Shown: piece by piece, positions 8,041 through 16,684 of the stretch
How positions within the stretch are numbered: the first letter of the stretch is position 1
How the letters are laid out: each line of letters starts with the position of its first letter
Assembly (NCBI GenBank): GCA_022822325.1
Contig: JAJEBW010000020.1
Span: forward strand, 37,818 to 101,817
DNA: 64,000 bases
Reading direction: 5' to 3'
From: Gemmatimonadota bacterium
GTDB taxonomy: Bacteria; Gemmatimonadota; Gemmatimonadetes; Longimicrobiales; Gaopeijiaceae
Made by a program: the position numbers and the translations under genes
The notes under the pieces: model-generated
Seen by the model: only the letters and a program-made list of their open reading frames with translations
Database searches by the model: none
What the model was told of the DNA's origin: nothing

Positions 8041-8578
8041 GGGCCAGAAGCGCGAAGGCGGCCAGCGCGCCGAGCAGCGCCTCCCACTCGCGATTGCGCA
8101 GGTAGCGGTCCAGGGCGAAGCGGACGCCGGATGGGGCGGGGCCGGGAGGGCGGTAGCGGAAGGGGGGGGCGATGCGGGGGAAGAGCGCGGGGACGGAATC
8201 GTGGTAGTGGCGGTAGCGGTCGCCGAAGCGACGGGTCAGCGATTCGTCCTCGGAGGCGATGGCGGCCCGGTAGATCCACGCGAAGAATGCGACGAAGAGG
8301 AGGCCGGGCCAGAGGGTCGCCGCCGCCAGCCAGCCCCCGAGACCGATGACAAGCGTTCCCAGGTAGAGGGGATTGCGGGTGAAGGCGTAGGGCCCCGAGA
8401 CGGCCAGCTCGCGATCCTTGGCCAGGACTCCCGCCGCCCACCCGCGGATGGCCAGACCGGCGAGCACGACCGCGCCCCCCGCCAGGAGCGACGCCGGGGT
8501 CGGTTCGGCCAGCCACCAGGCTGCGATGGCGAGAAGCCAGGCCGCGCGGAGGCGGGACTTGCGGCGGACCGGCCTCAG
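8024..8578 (-). CDS. Isoprenylcysteine carboxyl methyltransferase-like membrane protein
   Basis: A membrane protein of the ICMT/PEMT-like family, presumably an S-adenosylmethionine-dependent methyltransferase of a membrane substrate. It has GPYAFTRNPLYLGTLVIGLG (a core family motif) and the C-terminal SEDESLTRRFGDRYRHYHDSVPALFP. A GTG at 8467 would give 147 residues but would omit a first transmembrane helix (RLRAAWLLAIAAWWLA...) that is clearly encoded in frame upstream and is usual in the family. The only initiation codon there is a CTG at 8578 overlapping the upstream stop as CTGA, with GGGAG ten bases ahead. I favour this start, giving 184 residues. Confidence 0.75.
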   Translation of the reverse strand: MRPVRRKSRLRAAWLLAIAAWWLAEPTPASLLAGGAVVLAGLAIRGWAAGVLAKDRELAVSGPYAFTRNPLYLGTLVIGLGGWLAAATLWPGLLFVAFFAWIYRAAIASEDESLTRRFGDRYRHYHDSVPALFPRIAPPFRYRPPGPAPSGVRFALDRYLRNREWEALLGALAAFALLALKRVG

Positions 8579-10104
8579 CGCCCGGGATCTCCCGGCGGCG
8601 TTGCGGGAACCACCGATTCCAGGAACATCTCCAGCTCCGGATACAGGAAGCCCATGTCGGCGCGCATGTACACCACCAGTCGTCGCTCGTCGTCGGAGAT
8701 GTGCACTTCGGCATCGCTTCCTTCCCCGAAGAGATCGTTTTCCGGAAGGATCGGCCGGACCACGGTCGTGCGGAATGTCCCGGCCGGAACCTCAATCTCG
8801 TCCTTGCGAAGCACCTCCAGAACGACCGGATTGCCTTCGTCCTTGAAGTAGCGGTTCAGGGTGTGCGTCTCCCCGACCCGGAGCGGCATGGCCCGCACGA
8901 AGTACAGGAAGGCGAGGTCGTCCAGGGGAAGCGCGGTCGGCATCGCCCAGGTGGTGTCGTGGTCGAGGCGGTGAACGAGACGTTGCTCGGGATGGAAATC
9001 GTAGAAGCGGATGCGCTTTCCCGACCTCTGGCTCTTCCTGAAGCGGCGCGAAACGAGGGTCTCGGGGTCGAGCCAGCTTGAGAGCGTGTCGTTCATTCCG
9101 AACCCCAGCGCGCTCCCGCGGATCTCCCAGGTGACGGGCCAGGTCGCGAATCCATTGACCTCTTCCGGATCGCCGATCCTCATCCGCGCTTCGCCGCCGC
9201 CCAACACGCTGGCCCGCAACCGATAGTGCAGCTCCTCGCCGGGCCCGAAGGGGATGTTCGCCACGCGGTGCGTCTCGGCGGCCAGGGTGTCCAGAACCAG
9301 GAGGCTGTTGCGGGGACTGGAATTCACGGTTTGCGCGCGGGCGGCGCCGGGCCAGACGGAGAGGAGCGCCAGTGCGAGCGCGGGGGTCAGAGCGCGAAGA
9401 CGGAGGATCTGCCGCAGCGTGCGCAGGAAACGGAAGCGCGAAGGCCGGGTGCGGATGTCGTGGCGGCGCTCGCAGGGAATGGCCTCGACGCGGCGGGCGT
9501 GCGGAAGCAGGGCGCGGGCGAGCTCGGCATTCGCGGCCCAGCCGTCGGTTCGGATCAGCGGACGGGCGCCCACGGAGTCGAGCGCCTTGCGGACCACGAC
9601 GACGCGGAAGGCGCGAAATCCCTGGAGGTGTTCCGCGCCCGGCCCCAGGATGATGCGTCCCAGCCACCGCGCAAGACGCGCCGCGCGGGAAGGAGACGGT
9701 CGCTCGACCACCGCCCCGGATGCGCCCGCAACTTCGCCCTGGACGACGTCGGCGCCCCCTTCGAAGGTTTTGGCCATTGCGCGCAGATCCTCCGGGTGTT
9801 CGGTGAAGTCGGCCTGCATGGTCACGATCGCGTCGCGTTTGGGATAGCTCGAAAACGCCGCCGCCGCGCGCAGGAGCTTTTCCAGGGCCGGTCCATAGCC
9901 CAGCGGCTCGTCGTTGCACAGGATGGTGAGCGGCATGACCTGCCGGTACCTGTCGAGGAGCTCCCCGGTGCCGTCGCGGGAGCCGTCGTCGAGGACGAAG
10001 ACATGGAAGTCGCGACCCATCTCGGTCATCACCTCGCGGATCTTCCAGAGGAGGACGCCGATGGTGCGCTCTTCGTCGCGGCTGGGAATGCAGATCAGGT
10101 ACAT
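8575..10104 (-). CDS. Fusion: family 2 glycosyltransferase + DUF3108 domain
   Basis: 509 residues in one uninterrupted frame. Residues 1-230 form a GT-A glycosyltransferase of family 2, with PSRDEERTIGVLL, the DDGSRDGT nucleotide-sugar motif and a DFTEHPEDL region. Residues about 240-258 are hydrophobic and end in AARAQ, looking exactly like a signal peptide. Residues 260-509 resemble DUF3108, an envelope beta-rich domain. The product may be a membrane-anchored two-domain protein, or two genes fused by loss of a stop codon. No Shine-Dalgarno precedes the ATG at 10104. The LpxL-like acyltransferase lies upstream, which suggests an envelope glycolipid role. Confidence 0.8.
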   Translation of the reverse strand: MYLICIPSRDEERTIGVLLWKIREVMTEMGRDFHVFVLDDGSRDGTGELLDRYRQVMPLTILCNDEPLGYGPALEKLLRAAAAFSSYPKRDAIVTMQADFTEHPEDLRAMAKTFEGGADVVQGEVAGASGAVVERPSPSRAARLARWLGRIILGPGAEHLQGFRAFRVVVVRKALDSVGARPLIRTDGWAANAELARALLPHARRVEAIPCERRHDIRTRPSRFRFLRTLRQILRLRALTPALALALLSVWPGAARAQTVNSSPRNSLLVLDTLAAETHRVANIPFGPGEELHYRLRASVLGGGEARMRIGDPEEVNGFATWPVTWEIRGSALGFGMNDTLSSWLDPETLVSRRFRKSQRSGKRIRFYDFHPEQRLVHRLDHDTTWAMPTALPLDDLAFLYFVRAMPLRVGETHTLNRYFKDEGNPVVLEVLRKDEIEVPAGTFRTTVVRPILPENDLFGEGSDAEVHISDDERRLVVYMRADMGFLYPELEMFLESVVPATPPGDPGR

Positions 10105-10140
10105 GACTTGAAGCTAACGACCGGCGAGGCGAACGACCGG

Positions 10141-11271
10141 CTACCCGGATCTTCGCGGCGGGGCGGCGGCCGGTGGGCGAATGGCGGAATCGGGCGCGGC
10201 GGCTTCGGGGCCTTCGGGGAAAGAGGACGCGACCGCGTCCGGTTGGCGATTGGGACGCGCGGAACCGGAGACGGGTTGCCCGGCGGCGACCTCGGGCGGG
10301 GGCGTCTTCCAGCGGCGGTGGTGCCAGAGATACTGTTCCGGGTGGGCCCGAACCCACTCTTCGATGCGGGTCGTGAAGGCCTGGGTGATCGCGGCGGCCG
10401 CCTCCTCGCGGCTGCCATCCCCGGGCCCCTGCGGGCGCCACCCCTCCGAGAGCGGCTCCAGGTGAATCGTGTAGCGCGGCCGCCACCCCCTCTCGCGAAC
10501 GCCGATCAGGGTGATGATCAGCGCTCCCGAGCGCATGGCGAGCACCGCCGGGCCGCGCGCGGTCGATGCGGGACGCCCGAAGAATCGCGTGAAGATCCCC
10601 GCGCGGCGCGCATCCTGGTCGCCCATGATGCCGATGACCCGCCCTGCGCGCAGCGAGCGCAGTACCCCCCGCCGCGCCTCTCCCCGCGGTATGATCCCGA
10701 AGCCCAGCCGTTCGCGCGACCGCGTGAGGTAGCGGTCGAAGCGCTCGTTGCGTTGCCGCGCGACCACGATATCCATCGGGTGGCCGTGCGCGACCACCGC
10801 CGCCCCCCCCAGCTCCCAGTTTCCGAGATGGGCGCTCACCGCCACCACCCCCCGCCCCTCCCGCGCCGCCCTCTCGAGCAGCTCCGTCCCCACCACGACG
10901 GTGCGTTTGCGGAGCGCCGCCCGCGTCATCCCGGCCAGGCGAAAGGTCGCCACCGCCTCGCGGCAGAAGTGCGCATAGGACCGCCGCCCCACCCGCCGCC
11001 GCCACCCCGCGCCGCGCTCCGGGAAAGCGGCTCCCAGGTGTTCCTCCACGACCCCCCAGCGCGGCCGCCCCACCCGGGCCGCCAGCCACCCGATCCCCGC
11101 CCCCACCCGGTCGGCCACCACCTCGGGCAGAACCCGGCAGAGCGCCGCCACCGCGCGCAGGCAACCGTACTCGATCCGGTGGCGCCAGGCGCGGCCACCG
11201 CTTCGCTTCCCCCGGGAACCCCGCCGTCCCCCGCCGCCGCCCCGCGCCCGCTTTGGCCGCCCGGCAGTCAT
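10141..11271 (-). CDS. LpxL/HtrB-type lysophospholipid acyltransferase
   Basis: 376 residues. The central region carries the acyltransferase motif AHLGNWELGG (H-x4-E type) and the later GDQDARRAGIFTRFFGRPAS block typical of late lipid A acyltransferases (LpxL/LpxM family), which transfer an acyl chain from acyl-ACP to lipid A precursors at the inner membrane. The final HPEQYLWHHRRWK is a strong family signature. The first ~30 residues are a Gly/Arg-rich extension and the last ~50 are Pro/Ala-rich. It sits directly downstream of an MsbA-like exporter, as expected for lipid A maturation and flipping. Confidence 0.9.
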   Translation of the reverse strand: MTAGRPKRARGGGGGRRGSRGKRSGGRAWRHRIEYGCLRAVAALCRVLPEVVADRVGAGIGWLAARVGRPRWGVVEEHLGAAFPERGAGWRRRVGRRSYAHFCREAVATFRLAGMTRAALRKRTVVVGTELLERAAREGRGVVAVSAHLGNWELGGAAVVAHGHPMDIVVARQRNERFDRYLTRSRERLGFGIIPRGEARRGVLRSLRAGRVIGIMGDQDARRAGIFTRFFGRPASTARGPAVLAMRSGALIITLIGVRERGWRPRYTIHLEPLSEGWRPQGPGDGSREEAAAAITQAFTTRIEEWVRAHPEQYLWHHRRWKTPPPEVAAGQPVSGSARPNRQPDAVASSFPEGPEAAAPDSAIRPPAAAPPRRSG

Positions 11272-11344
11272 TTTCCCGCCTTCCCGCGCGGTCCGTCCCC
11301 GCCCTCCCGGCCGGTCCTGCCCGTTTCCGCCAATCCTTCCCCCT

Positions 11345-13342
11345 TCATTCGGCCTGTCGTCCCTGCAATCGACGGTACAAACCCCCTTGCGCCATCAGCT
11401 CGACATGCGTTCCTTTCTGTACGATTCTTCCTCCGTCCACCACAAGAATCCGGTCGGCGCGCCGAATGGTCGAGAGCCGGTGCGCAATCACGAAGACCGT
11501 CCGTCCCACGATCAGCCCCTCCAGCGCCGCCTGCACCAGCCGCTCCGACTGCGAGTCCAGCGCGCTCGTCGCCTCGTCGAGGATCAGGATCGGAGGATCG
11601 CGCAAGATGGCGCGGGCAATGGCGATCCGTTGCCTCTGTCCCCCCGAGAGGGTGGCCCCGCGCTCGCCCACCACGGTGTCGTAGCGATCGGGCAGGGCCT
11701 GGATGAAGTCGTGCGCGTGCGCCGCCCGGGCCGCCGCCTCGATCCGCTCCGGGGATGCGTCTCCACTTCCATAGGCGATGTTGGCGCGCACCGTGTCGTG
11801 AAAGAGGACCGAATCCTGCGAGACGATTCCCAGACTTGCGCGCAGCGATCGAATGCGGTAGTCGCGGATATCCACTCCATCGATCTCGACGGCCCCCGCG
11901 GACGGCTCGAAGAAGCGTCCCAGAAGATCGACGATCGAGGTCTTGCCCGCGCCGCTGGGACCGGTAATCGCGACCATCGCACCCGCCGGCGCCCGAAAAT
12001 CGATCTCCCGCAGAACGGGGCGGCCCGGCCGATACTCGAGCGAAACCCGGCGAAAGCGGATCTCGCGCTGCACTCCGGCGAAGGGACGCGCGCGGGGCCG
12101 GTCGCGAATTTCGATCGGCGCGTCGAGGAATTCGAAGATTCGTTCCGCCGCCACCAGGCCGGGCTGCACCAGGGCGGGGAGCTTGCTCAGGTACTTGACA
12201 GGGGCGTAGAGTCTGGCGGAAAGCAGGATGAATCCGATGAACTCCTGGCCGGTAAGCGATCCTTCCACCACCACCATGCGGGCGCCGTACCACAAGAGGA
12301 TGGCGGTGCCGAATGCGACCAGAACCTCGGTCATGGGTGCGGCCAGCGCGCGCAAACGCACGGTGCGCATGAAGATGCGGAAGTAGTCGCCGGTCAGCGC
12401 GGCAAAGCGCCCCGCCTCGGTCGCCTCCGCGGACGCCGACTTGACCATCCGCACACCCGCGACCGTCTCCTGGATGCGGGAATTGACTTCTCCGGCCGCG
12501 TGCAGAATCATGCGGTCGCCGCGACGGAGCCGGCGCACGAGCGGACCCCAGATGACCATGGTGGCCGGCACGACGACGAAGGCGGCGACGGTCAGCCGAA
12601 AGGAGACCAGCATCATCCAGGCGAGGGTGGCGGCGAAGGCGAGGAGCGACGAGAGAGACTTGATCAGTTCGGCGGTGACCAGGGTGCGCAACTGCTCGAC
12701 ATCGTGGGTGAGGCGCGAGACGATCTGGCCGGTCCGCACCCGCGCGAAAAAGGCGAGGTCGAGCTGGAGGAGATGGCTGTAGACGCTGCGGCGGAGGTCG
12801 CGCATGACCCCCTGTTCGACGCGCGCCGAGAGGCAGGTGCGGGCGAAGTCGGCTGCGCTGCGGAGCGCGATCAGCGCCAGAATCAGGACGATGATTCCCC
12901 CCACCACAGCCTGCGGTTCGCCCTCCAGATCGACGAAGCGGCCCGCCGTCGCCTCCAGGATGCGGCCCATCCGGTCGGAGGAGGTCGCGGCCGCGGCTCC
13001 CGGTCCCGCGCCCGCGTCCCCCGCGCTTCCCCCGAAGACCGTTCCCAGGAAGGGGATGAAGACCACGATCGAGAAGGCGTCCAGCGCCGCGTAGAGCGCG
13101 CTCGCCAGCGCCGCCAGGAGGAAGGGCCACCGGTGCGGTCCCAGCAGCCCCACGATCCTTCGCCAGGGGACGCCCCCCGCCCAGCCCATCCCCGTCGCCG
13201 CGCGCGATTTCTCCACGTCCCCCGGGCGCTCGCCGCCGCCCCCCCCCTCCCCGCTCCCCGTCCCCCGCGCCGGATCGCTCTCCGTCCCGGCCCCCTGCCC
13301 GCGCCCCATCCCCTTTTCCCGCCTCATTGCGCGCGCCACCAC
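11345..13342 (-). CDS. MsbA-like ABC exporter (fused permease-ATPase)
   Basis: A 665-residue half-transporter. An N-terminal Gly/Arg-rich leader of about 60 residues precedes six transmembrane helices (about 75-350). The nucleotide-binding domain has Walker A GPSGAGKTS, signature LSGGQRQRIAIARAI, Walker B LILDEATSALD and an H-loop in VIAHRLSTI. MsbA-type proteins flip lipid A or other lipids across the inner membrane. The GTG start at 13342 has GAGAGG six bases upstream. It begins just after the PorX-like gene and precedes the LpxL-like gene on the same strand, so an envelope-lipid role fits. Confidence 0.9.
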   Translation of the reverse strand: MVARAMRREKGMGRGQGAGTESDPARGTGSGEGGGGGERPGDVEKSRAATGMGWAGGVPWRRIVGLLGPHRWPFLLAALASALYAALDAFSIVVFIPFLGTVFGGSAGDAGAGPGAAAATSSDRMGRILEATAGRFVDLEGEPQAVVGGIIVLILALIALRSAADFARTCLSARVEQGVMRDLRRSVYSHLLQLDLAFFARVRTGQIVSRLTHDVEQLRTLVTAELIKSLSSLLAFAATLAWMMLVSFRLTVAAFVVVPATMVIWGPLVRRLRRGDRMILHAAGEVNSRIQETVAGVRMVKSASAEATEAGRFAALTGDYFRIFMRTVRLRALAAPMTEVLVAFGTAILLWYGARMVVVEGSLTGQEFIGFILLSARLYAPVKYLSKLPALVQPGLVAAERIFEFLDAPIEIRDRPRARPFAGVQREIRFRRVSLEYRPGRPVLREIDFRAPAGAMVAITGPSGAGKTSIVDLLGRFFEPSAGAVEIDGVDIRDYRIRSLRASLGIVSQDSVLFHDTVRANIAYGSGDASPERIEAAARAAHAHDFIQALPDRYDTVVGERGATLSGGQRQRIAIARAILRDPPILILDEATSALDSQSERLVQAALEGLIVGRTVFVIAHRLSTIRRADRILVVDGGRIVQKGTHVELMAQGGLYRRLQGRQAE

Positions 13343-13352
13343 CGGCGGCCTC

Positions 13353-14918
13353 TCAGCCCCTGGGCCTCAGCACCGCCACCGGCACGATCATCTCCTCGGG
13401 CGAGATGCCGCCGTGCAGGAACGAGTTGCGATAACGGCGCTGGTACTCGCGCAGCTTGGTGGGATAGACGAAGAAGTAGTCGTCCAGAGCGATCAGGCAG
13501 GTCGTGCCCGGCCGCGACCCGGGCAGCCGCAGATCGGAGAGGCGCGCGGTGGCCAGAGCCGAGTTGCGGTCGCGCACCCGCAGATTGCCCCCGAACTTGT
13601 AGCGCAGATTGGGGCTCGCGCCGCGTCGCGCATAGACGGTTGCGGGACGCCGGCAGTGGATGCTCCCGTGATCGGTGGTGAATACGACGCGCCGACCCGC
13701 CGCGGCCGCCTCCTTCAGGACGGCGAATACGGTCGAACGTTCGAACCAGGAGCGCGTCAACTGGCGGAGCGCGGCTGCGTCCTTGGCCACCTCCATGAGG
13801 ATCGGCGACTCCGCGCGGCCGTGCGTCATCAGATCCACAAAGTTGAAGACCAGCGCCACCACCGTCCCCCGCTGGCGGGTCGCGGCCCGAATCCGCCCCT
13901 GCACCTGCTCCGACTTCAGATCGGTGAAAACTTTCTCGTAGTGGACCGGAACCTCGCGCCCCGCAAGCCGCCGCAACTGTTCGCGCAGCAGCTCCTCCTC
14001 GTGAACGTTCATCGAGCCTTCGTCGTGGTGCGACGTCCACCACTCCGGCCGGGTCGCGGCGATGCGGTCGGGAAAGAGGCCCGAAAAGATGGCGTTGCGG
14101 GCGTAGGGGGTGGCGGTCGGCAAAATCGAATAGTGGTAGCTCTCGTGAACGTCGAAGTAATCGCCGAGGAGAGGCGAGATCGCGCGCCACTGGTCGAAGC
14201 GCATGCAGTCCAGAATCACGAAGAGGACCGGTTCGCGGCCCAGAAGCGGGAGCAGACGGCGCTCCACCAGATCGACCGAGAGCTCGGGGCGGGTGCCCTG
14301 GCCGCGCATCCAGCCGGGGTAGCTCCGCACGATCCAGCGGCCGAAGTCGTGGCGGAGATCGTCCTGCAGCGCCTCCACGGTGTCGAGCAGCCCGGTTTCG
14401 CCCGCGCTCTCCAGCCGCAGATGCCAATCCACGAGGTCGCGGTACACCCGGGCAAAGTCGCGGGGACTGGCGGCCTGTTCGCGCATTCGCGTCAGTGCGG
14501 GCCACTGCGTGGCGAAGTCCCGGGCGGCGCGTTGCTGGCGGATCGTCGAGCCCTCCAGAATGCGGGTCACCACCGAGAGCACCTGGCGCGGACTCGTGGG
14601 CTTGACGAGGTAATCCTCCACCTGGCGCCCGATCGCCTCGGTCATCGTGCCGTCTTCGTCGGACTTGGTGACCATGACGACGCGGGCATGGGGATCGTCG
14701 CGGCGAATGAGCTGGAGCACCTCGAGACCGCGGCGGCCGGGCATGTGTTCGTCCAGGAGGACCAGATCGTAGGCGTGGGTGCGCAGCAGAGTCAGCGCGT
14801 CGTCGCCATTGGTGATGCCATCGACCTGATAGCCGCGCTGGCGCAGGAAGAGGAGGTGGGGACGGAGCAGATCGATCTCGTCGTCCACCCAGAGAATTCG
14901 CTTCGGCGCTCGTCGCAT
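13353..14918 (-). CDS. porX: PorX-like response regulator with PglZ/alkaline-phosphatase effector domain
   Basis: 521 residues. Residues 1-115 are a receiver domain with acidic pocket Asp12/Asp13, phospho-acceptor Asp56 in LLDEHMP, Thr84 and Lys106. Residues about 225-500 form a PglZ/alkaline-phosphatase fold with metal ligands Asp237 (ILDCMRFD), nucleophile Thr270 (LPTATPYARN), Asp362/His366 and Asp416/His417 (TTDHGS). This is the architecture of PorX, which in Bacteroidota controls type IX secretion and has phosphodiesterase activity on oligonucleotides. Residue counts agree closely with PorX, including the catalytic Thr near 270. Role here is inferred; no PorY kinase is in the window. Confidence 0.9.
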   Translation of the reverse strand: MRRAPKRILWVDDEIDLLRPHLLFLRQRGYQVDGITNGDDALTLLRTHAYDLVLLDEHMPGRRGLEVLQLIRRDDPHARVVMVTKSDEDGTMTEAIGRQVEDYLVKPTSPRQVLSVVTRILEGSTIRQQRAARDFATQWPALTRMREQAASPRDFARVYRDLVDWHLRLESAGETGLLDTVEALQDDLRHDFGRWIVRSYPGWMRGQGTRPELSVDLVERRLLPLLGREPVLFVILDCMRFDQWRAISPLLGDYFDVHESYHYSILPTATPYARNAIFSGLFPDRIAATRPEWWTSHHDEGSMNVHEEELLREQLRRLAGREVPVHYEKVFTDLKSEQVQGRIRAATRQRGTVVALVFNFVDLMTHGRAESPILMEVAKDAAALRQLTRSWFERSTVFAVLKEAAAAGRRVVFTTDHGSIHCRRPATVYARRGASPNLRYKFGGNLRVRDRNSALATARLSDLRLPGSRPGTTCLIALDDYFFVYPTKLREYQRRYRNSFLHGGISPEEMIVPVAVLRPRG

Positions 14919-14927
14919 GGGGCGCGC

Positions 14928-15584
14928 CTACATGCTGATCCGGTAGTGGAACCAGGCCGTGACCGCCTCGCCGTCCTTCGTGCCGGGCCGAAAGAGCCAC
15001 TGCGCCGCCTCGCGCATCAGTTGGCGGTTGAAGCCGCGGTCGCGCGTCGGGGGATCGAGCCGGGTGGAATCCGCGACCACCCGTCCGGCCATATCGACGA
15101 GGACCCAGACGCTGACCTCGGTGCCGCGCAGATCCCGGTTGGAGGGGGGGATGATCATCGAACGCGGGGTGGGGGGGAGGAGTCGTCCCAGCCCTTCGTC
15201 GCCGCTGCCGCCATCGCCGCTGCCCTCGCCTGCGGCCGCCCCGGGATCGCCCAGCCCCGGACGCTCGCCGAGCAGCGATTCCAGGTCAAAGGTGAACTCG
15301 TCCTCGATCTCCAACGGTTCGATCACGATCTCGACCGGAACCGGCACCCGCGGCCGCACGATCTCCGGCTCGGGCGGCTCGGCCACGTTGATCGCCCGCA
15401 TTCCCCCGGCGGCGGCGCGGCTGTCGTTCTCGTCCGGGCCCGCCGCGGAGGTGTGCGCTTCGGGGATCGGCAACTCGCCGCGCGGCAGGAGAACCAGCAG
15501 GTGAAGAACCAGCGACGCGACGTAGGCGTACCTCCACCTCCTGCGATCGCGGCGGCGCCGGTCTCTGGTTTCCTCGTGACTCAT
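14928..15584 (-). CDS. TonB-like energy transducer
   Basis: 218 residues. A short basic cytoplasmic N-terminus is followed by one membrane helix (YVASLVLHLLVLLPRG, about 20-35). A long Pro/Glu/Val-rich periplasmic linker (EPPEPEIVRPRVPVPVEIVI) and a Gly/Ser segment come next. The C-terminal domain (SVWVLVDMAGRVVADSTRL...LMREAAQWLFRPGTKDG..V..W) matches the TonB C-terminal fold that contacts outer-membrane receptors. It ends nine bases upstream of the PorX-like gene and likely forms an operon with it. No adjacent ExbB/ExbD is present. Confidence 0.8.
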   Translation of the reverse strand: MSHEETRDRRRRDRRRWRYAYVASLVLHLLVLLPRGELPIPEAHTSAAGPDENDSRAAAGGMRAINVAEPPEPEIVRPRVPVPVEIVIEPLEIEDEFTFDLESLLGERPGLGDPGAAAGEGSGDGGSGDEGLGRLLPPTPRSMIIPPSNRDLRGTEVSVWVLVDMAGRVVADSTRLDPPTRDRGFNRQLMREAAQWLFRPGTKDGEAVTAWFHYRISM

Positions 15585-15809
15585 TGCGCGTGCGGCCCCC
15601 GCTGCGGTGCTCCCTCCCCGTTTCAGTCATCTCCCGGTATCAATCATATTACCATCGTCGGGCGCCATCGCCGGAATCGGCTGCCATCGGCGAGGATGAC
15701 TTTCCGTGGCCGGGATGGCTTTTGCATCTCCGGGACGGCATCGCCGGGATGGCCGGTGCGTCGCCGCGATCGGATCGCCGGGACGACTTTGGACCGAGGG
15801 AGGGATTCC
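15585..15809. promoter_or_regulatory. Divergent promoter region with repetitive GCCGGGATGG elements
   Basis: 225 bp between the TonB-like gene and the SDR gene. It contains an AT-rich patch (ATCATATTACC, about 15645-15655) likely to hold a promoter. Several imperfect copies of CATCGCCGG/GCCGGGATGGC follow between 15660 and 15780. Confidence 0.4.
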
Positions 15810-16601
15810 ATGAATCTGGGACTGCGTGGCCGGGCCGCTCTGGTGACGGGCGCATCGAAGGGACTGGGGCGCGCGGTGGCGCGGCGGCTGGCGCTGGAGG
15901 GCGCCGAGGTGGCGATCAATGCGCGCTCGCCGGAGCCGCTGCACCGGACCGCGGGCGAGATTGCGCGCGAGTGCGGCCGACGGGTCCCCGCTCTGCCCGG
16001 CAATGTACGCGATCCGGCGGTCTGCAAGGAACTGGTGACGGGGACGCTGGCCGAGTTCGGTCGTCTGGACATTCTCGTGGCCAACGCGGGCGGGCCCCCG
16101 CCGGGCGGGGTGGATGACTTCGAGCCGGACGCATACCGCGACGCGCTCGCGACGAATCTGATGGCGACCGTGCAGCTCACCCTGGCCGCGCTGCCGCAGA
16201 TGCGCCGCAATGGGTGGGGGCGCGTCATCGCGATCGCCTCGGTGGCGGCGAAGCAGCCGGTGGATGGTCTCCTGCTCTCGAACATGGCGCGACCGGGGGT
16301 GGTGGGTTTCATGAAGAGCATCTCGCGCGAACTCGCCTCCGACGGGATTCTCTGCAATGTGGTTGCCCCGGGATTCATCCGCACCGCGCGGGTCGAGTCG
16401 CTTCTCGCATCGCAGGCGAAGGCGCGCGGCGTCAGCCGGGAGGAGGTTCTGGAGGGAATCGCCGCCGACATTCCCGCGGGACGAATCGGCTCTCCCTCGG
16501 AGTTCGCCAACGCGGTGGCCTTTCTCGCCTCCGACGCCGCATCGTACATCACCGGTCATACGCTGCAGGTGGATGGCGGACTGGTGCAGGGGCTGCTCTG
16601 A
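15810..16601 (+). CDS. SDR family oxidoreductase lacking the YxxxK dyad
   Basis: 263 residues of a FabG-like short-chain dehydrogenase. The cofactor loop TGASKGLGRA (about 14-23), the NAG motif VANAGGPPPGG and the catalytic Ser region AIASVAAKQP are present. Where the Tyr-x3-Lys dyad should follow, the sequence is LLLSNMARPGVVGF, with Ser and Arg in the dyad positions. This SNxxR variant is a recurring SDR subgroup annotated as 3-oxoacyl-ACP reductase. Chemistry is therefore uncertain. Start ATG at 15810 with GGGAGGG five bases upstream. The heme O synthase gene follows closely. Confidence 0.88.
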   Translation: MNLGLRGRAALVTGASKGLGRAVARRLALEGAEVAINARSPEPLHRTAGEIARECGRRVPALPGNVRDPAVCKELVTGTLAEFGRLDILVANAGGPPPGGVDDFEPDAYRDALATNLMATVQLTLAALPQMRRNGWGRVIAIASVAAKQPVDGLLLSNMARPGVVGFMKSISRELASDGILCNVVAPGFIRTARVESLLASQAKARGVSREEVLEGIAADIPAGRIGSPSEFANAVAFLASDAASYITGHTLQVDGGLVQGLL

Positions 16602-16684
16602 CCATGCGCCTGAAGCCATCGAGCTCGCCGGGGCGCGTCGCAGGCGAACCGCGGGGCCGCGAGGGTCACGGGGCGGTGCGGTCC

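Noticed and set aside
9226..11706. 826-residue plus-strand open frame
   Set aside because: It is antisense to the GT2 fusion, acyltransferase and exporter genes, all of which have strong family motifs. Its own translation is Arg/Pro/Ala-rich with none.
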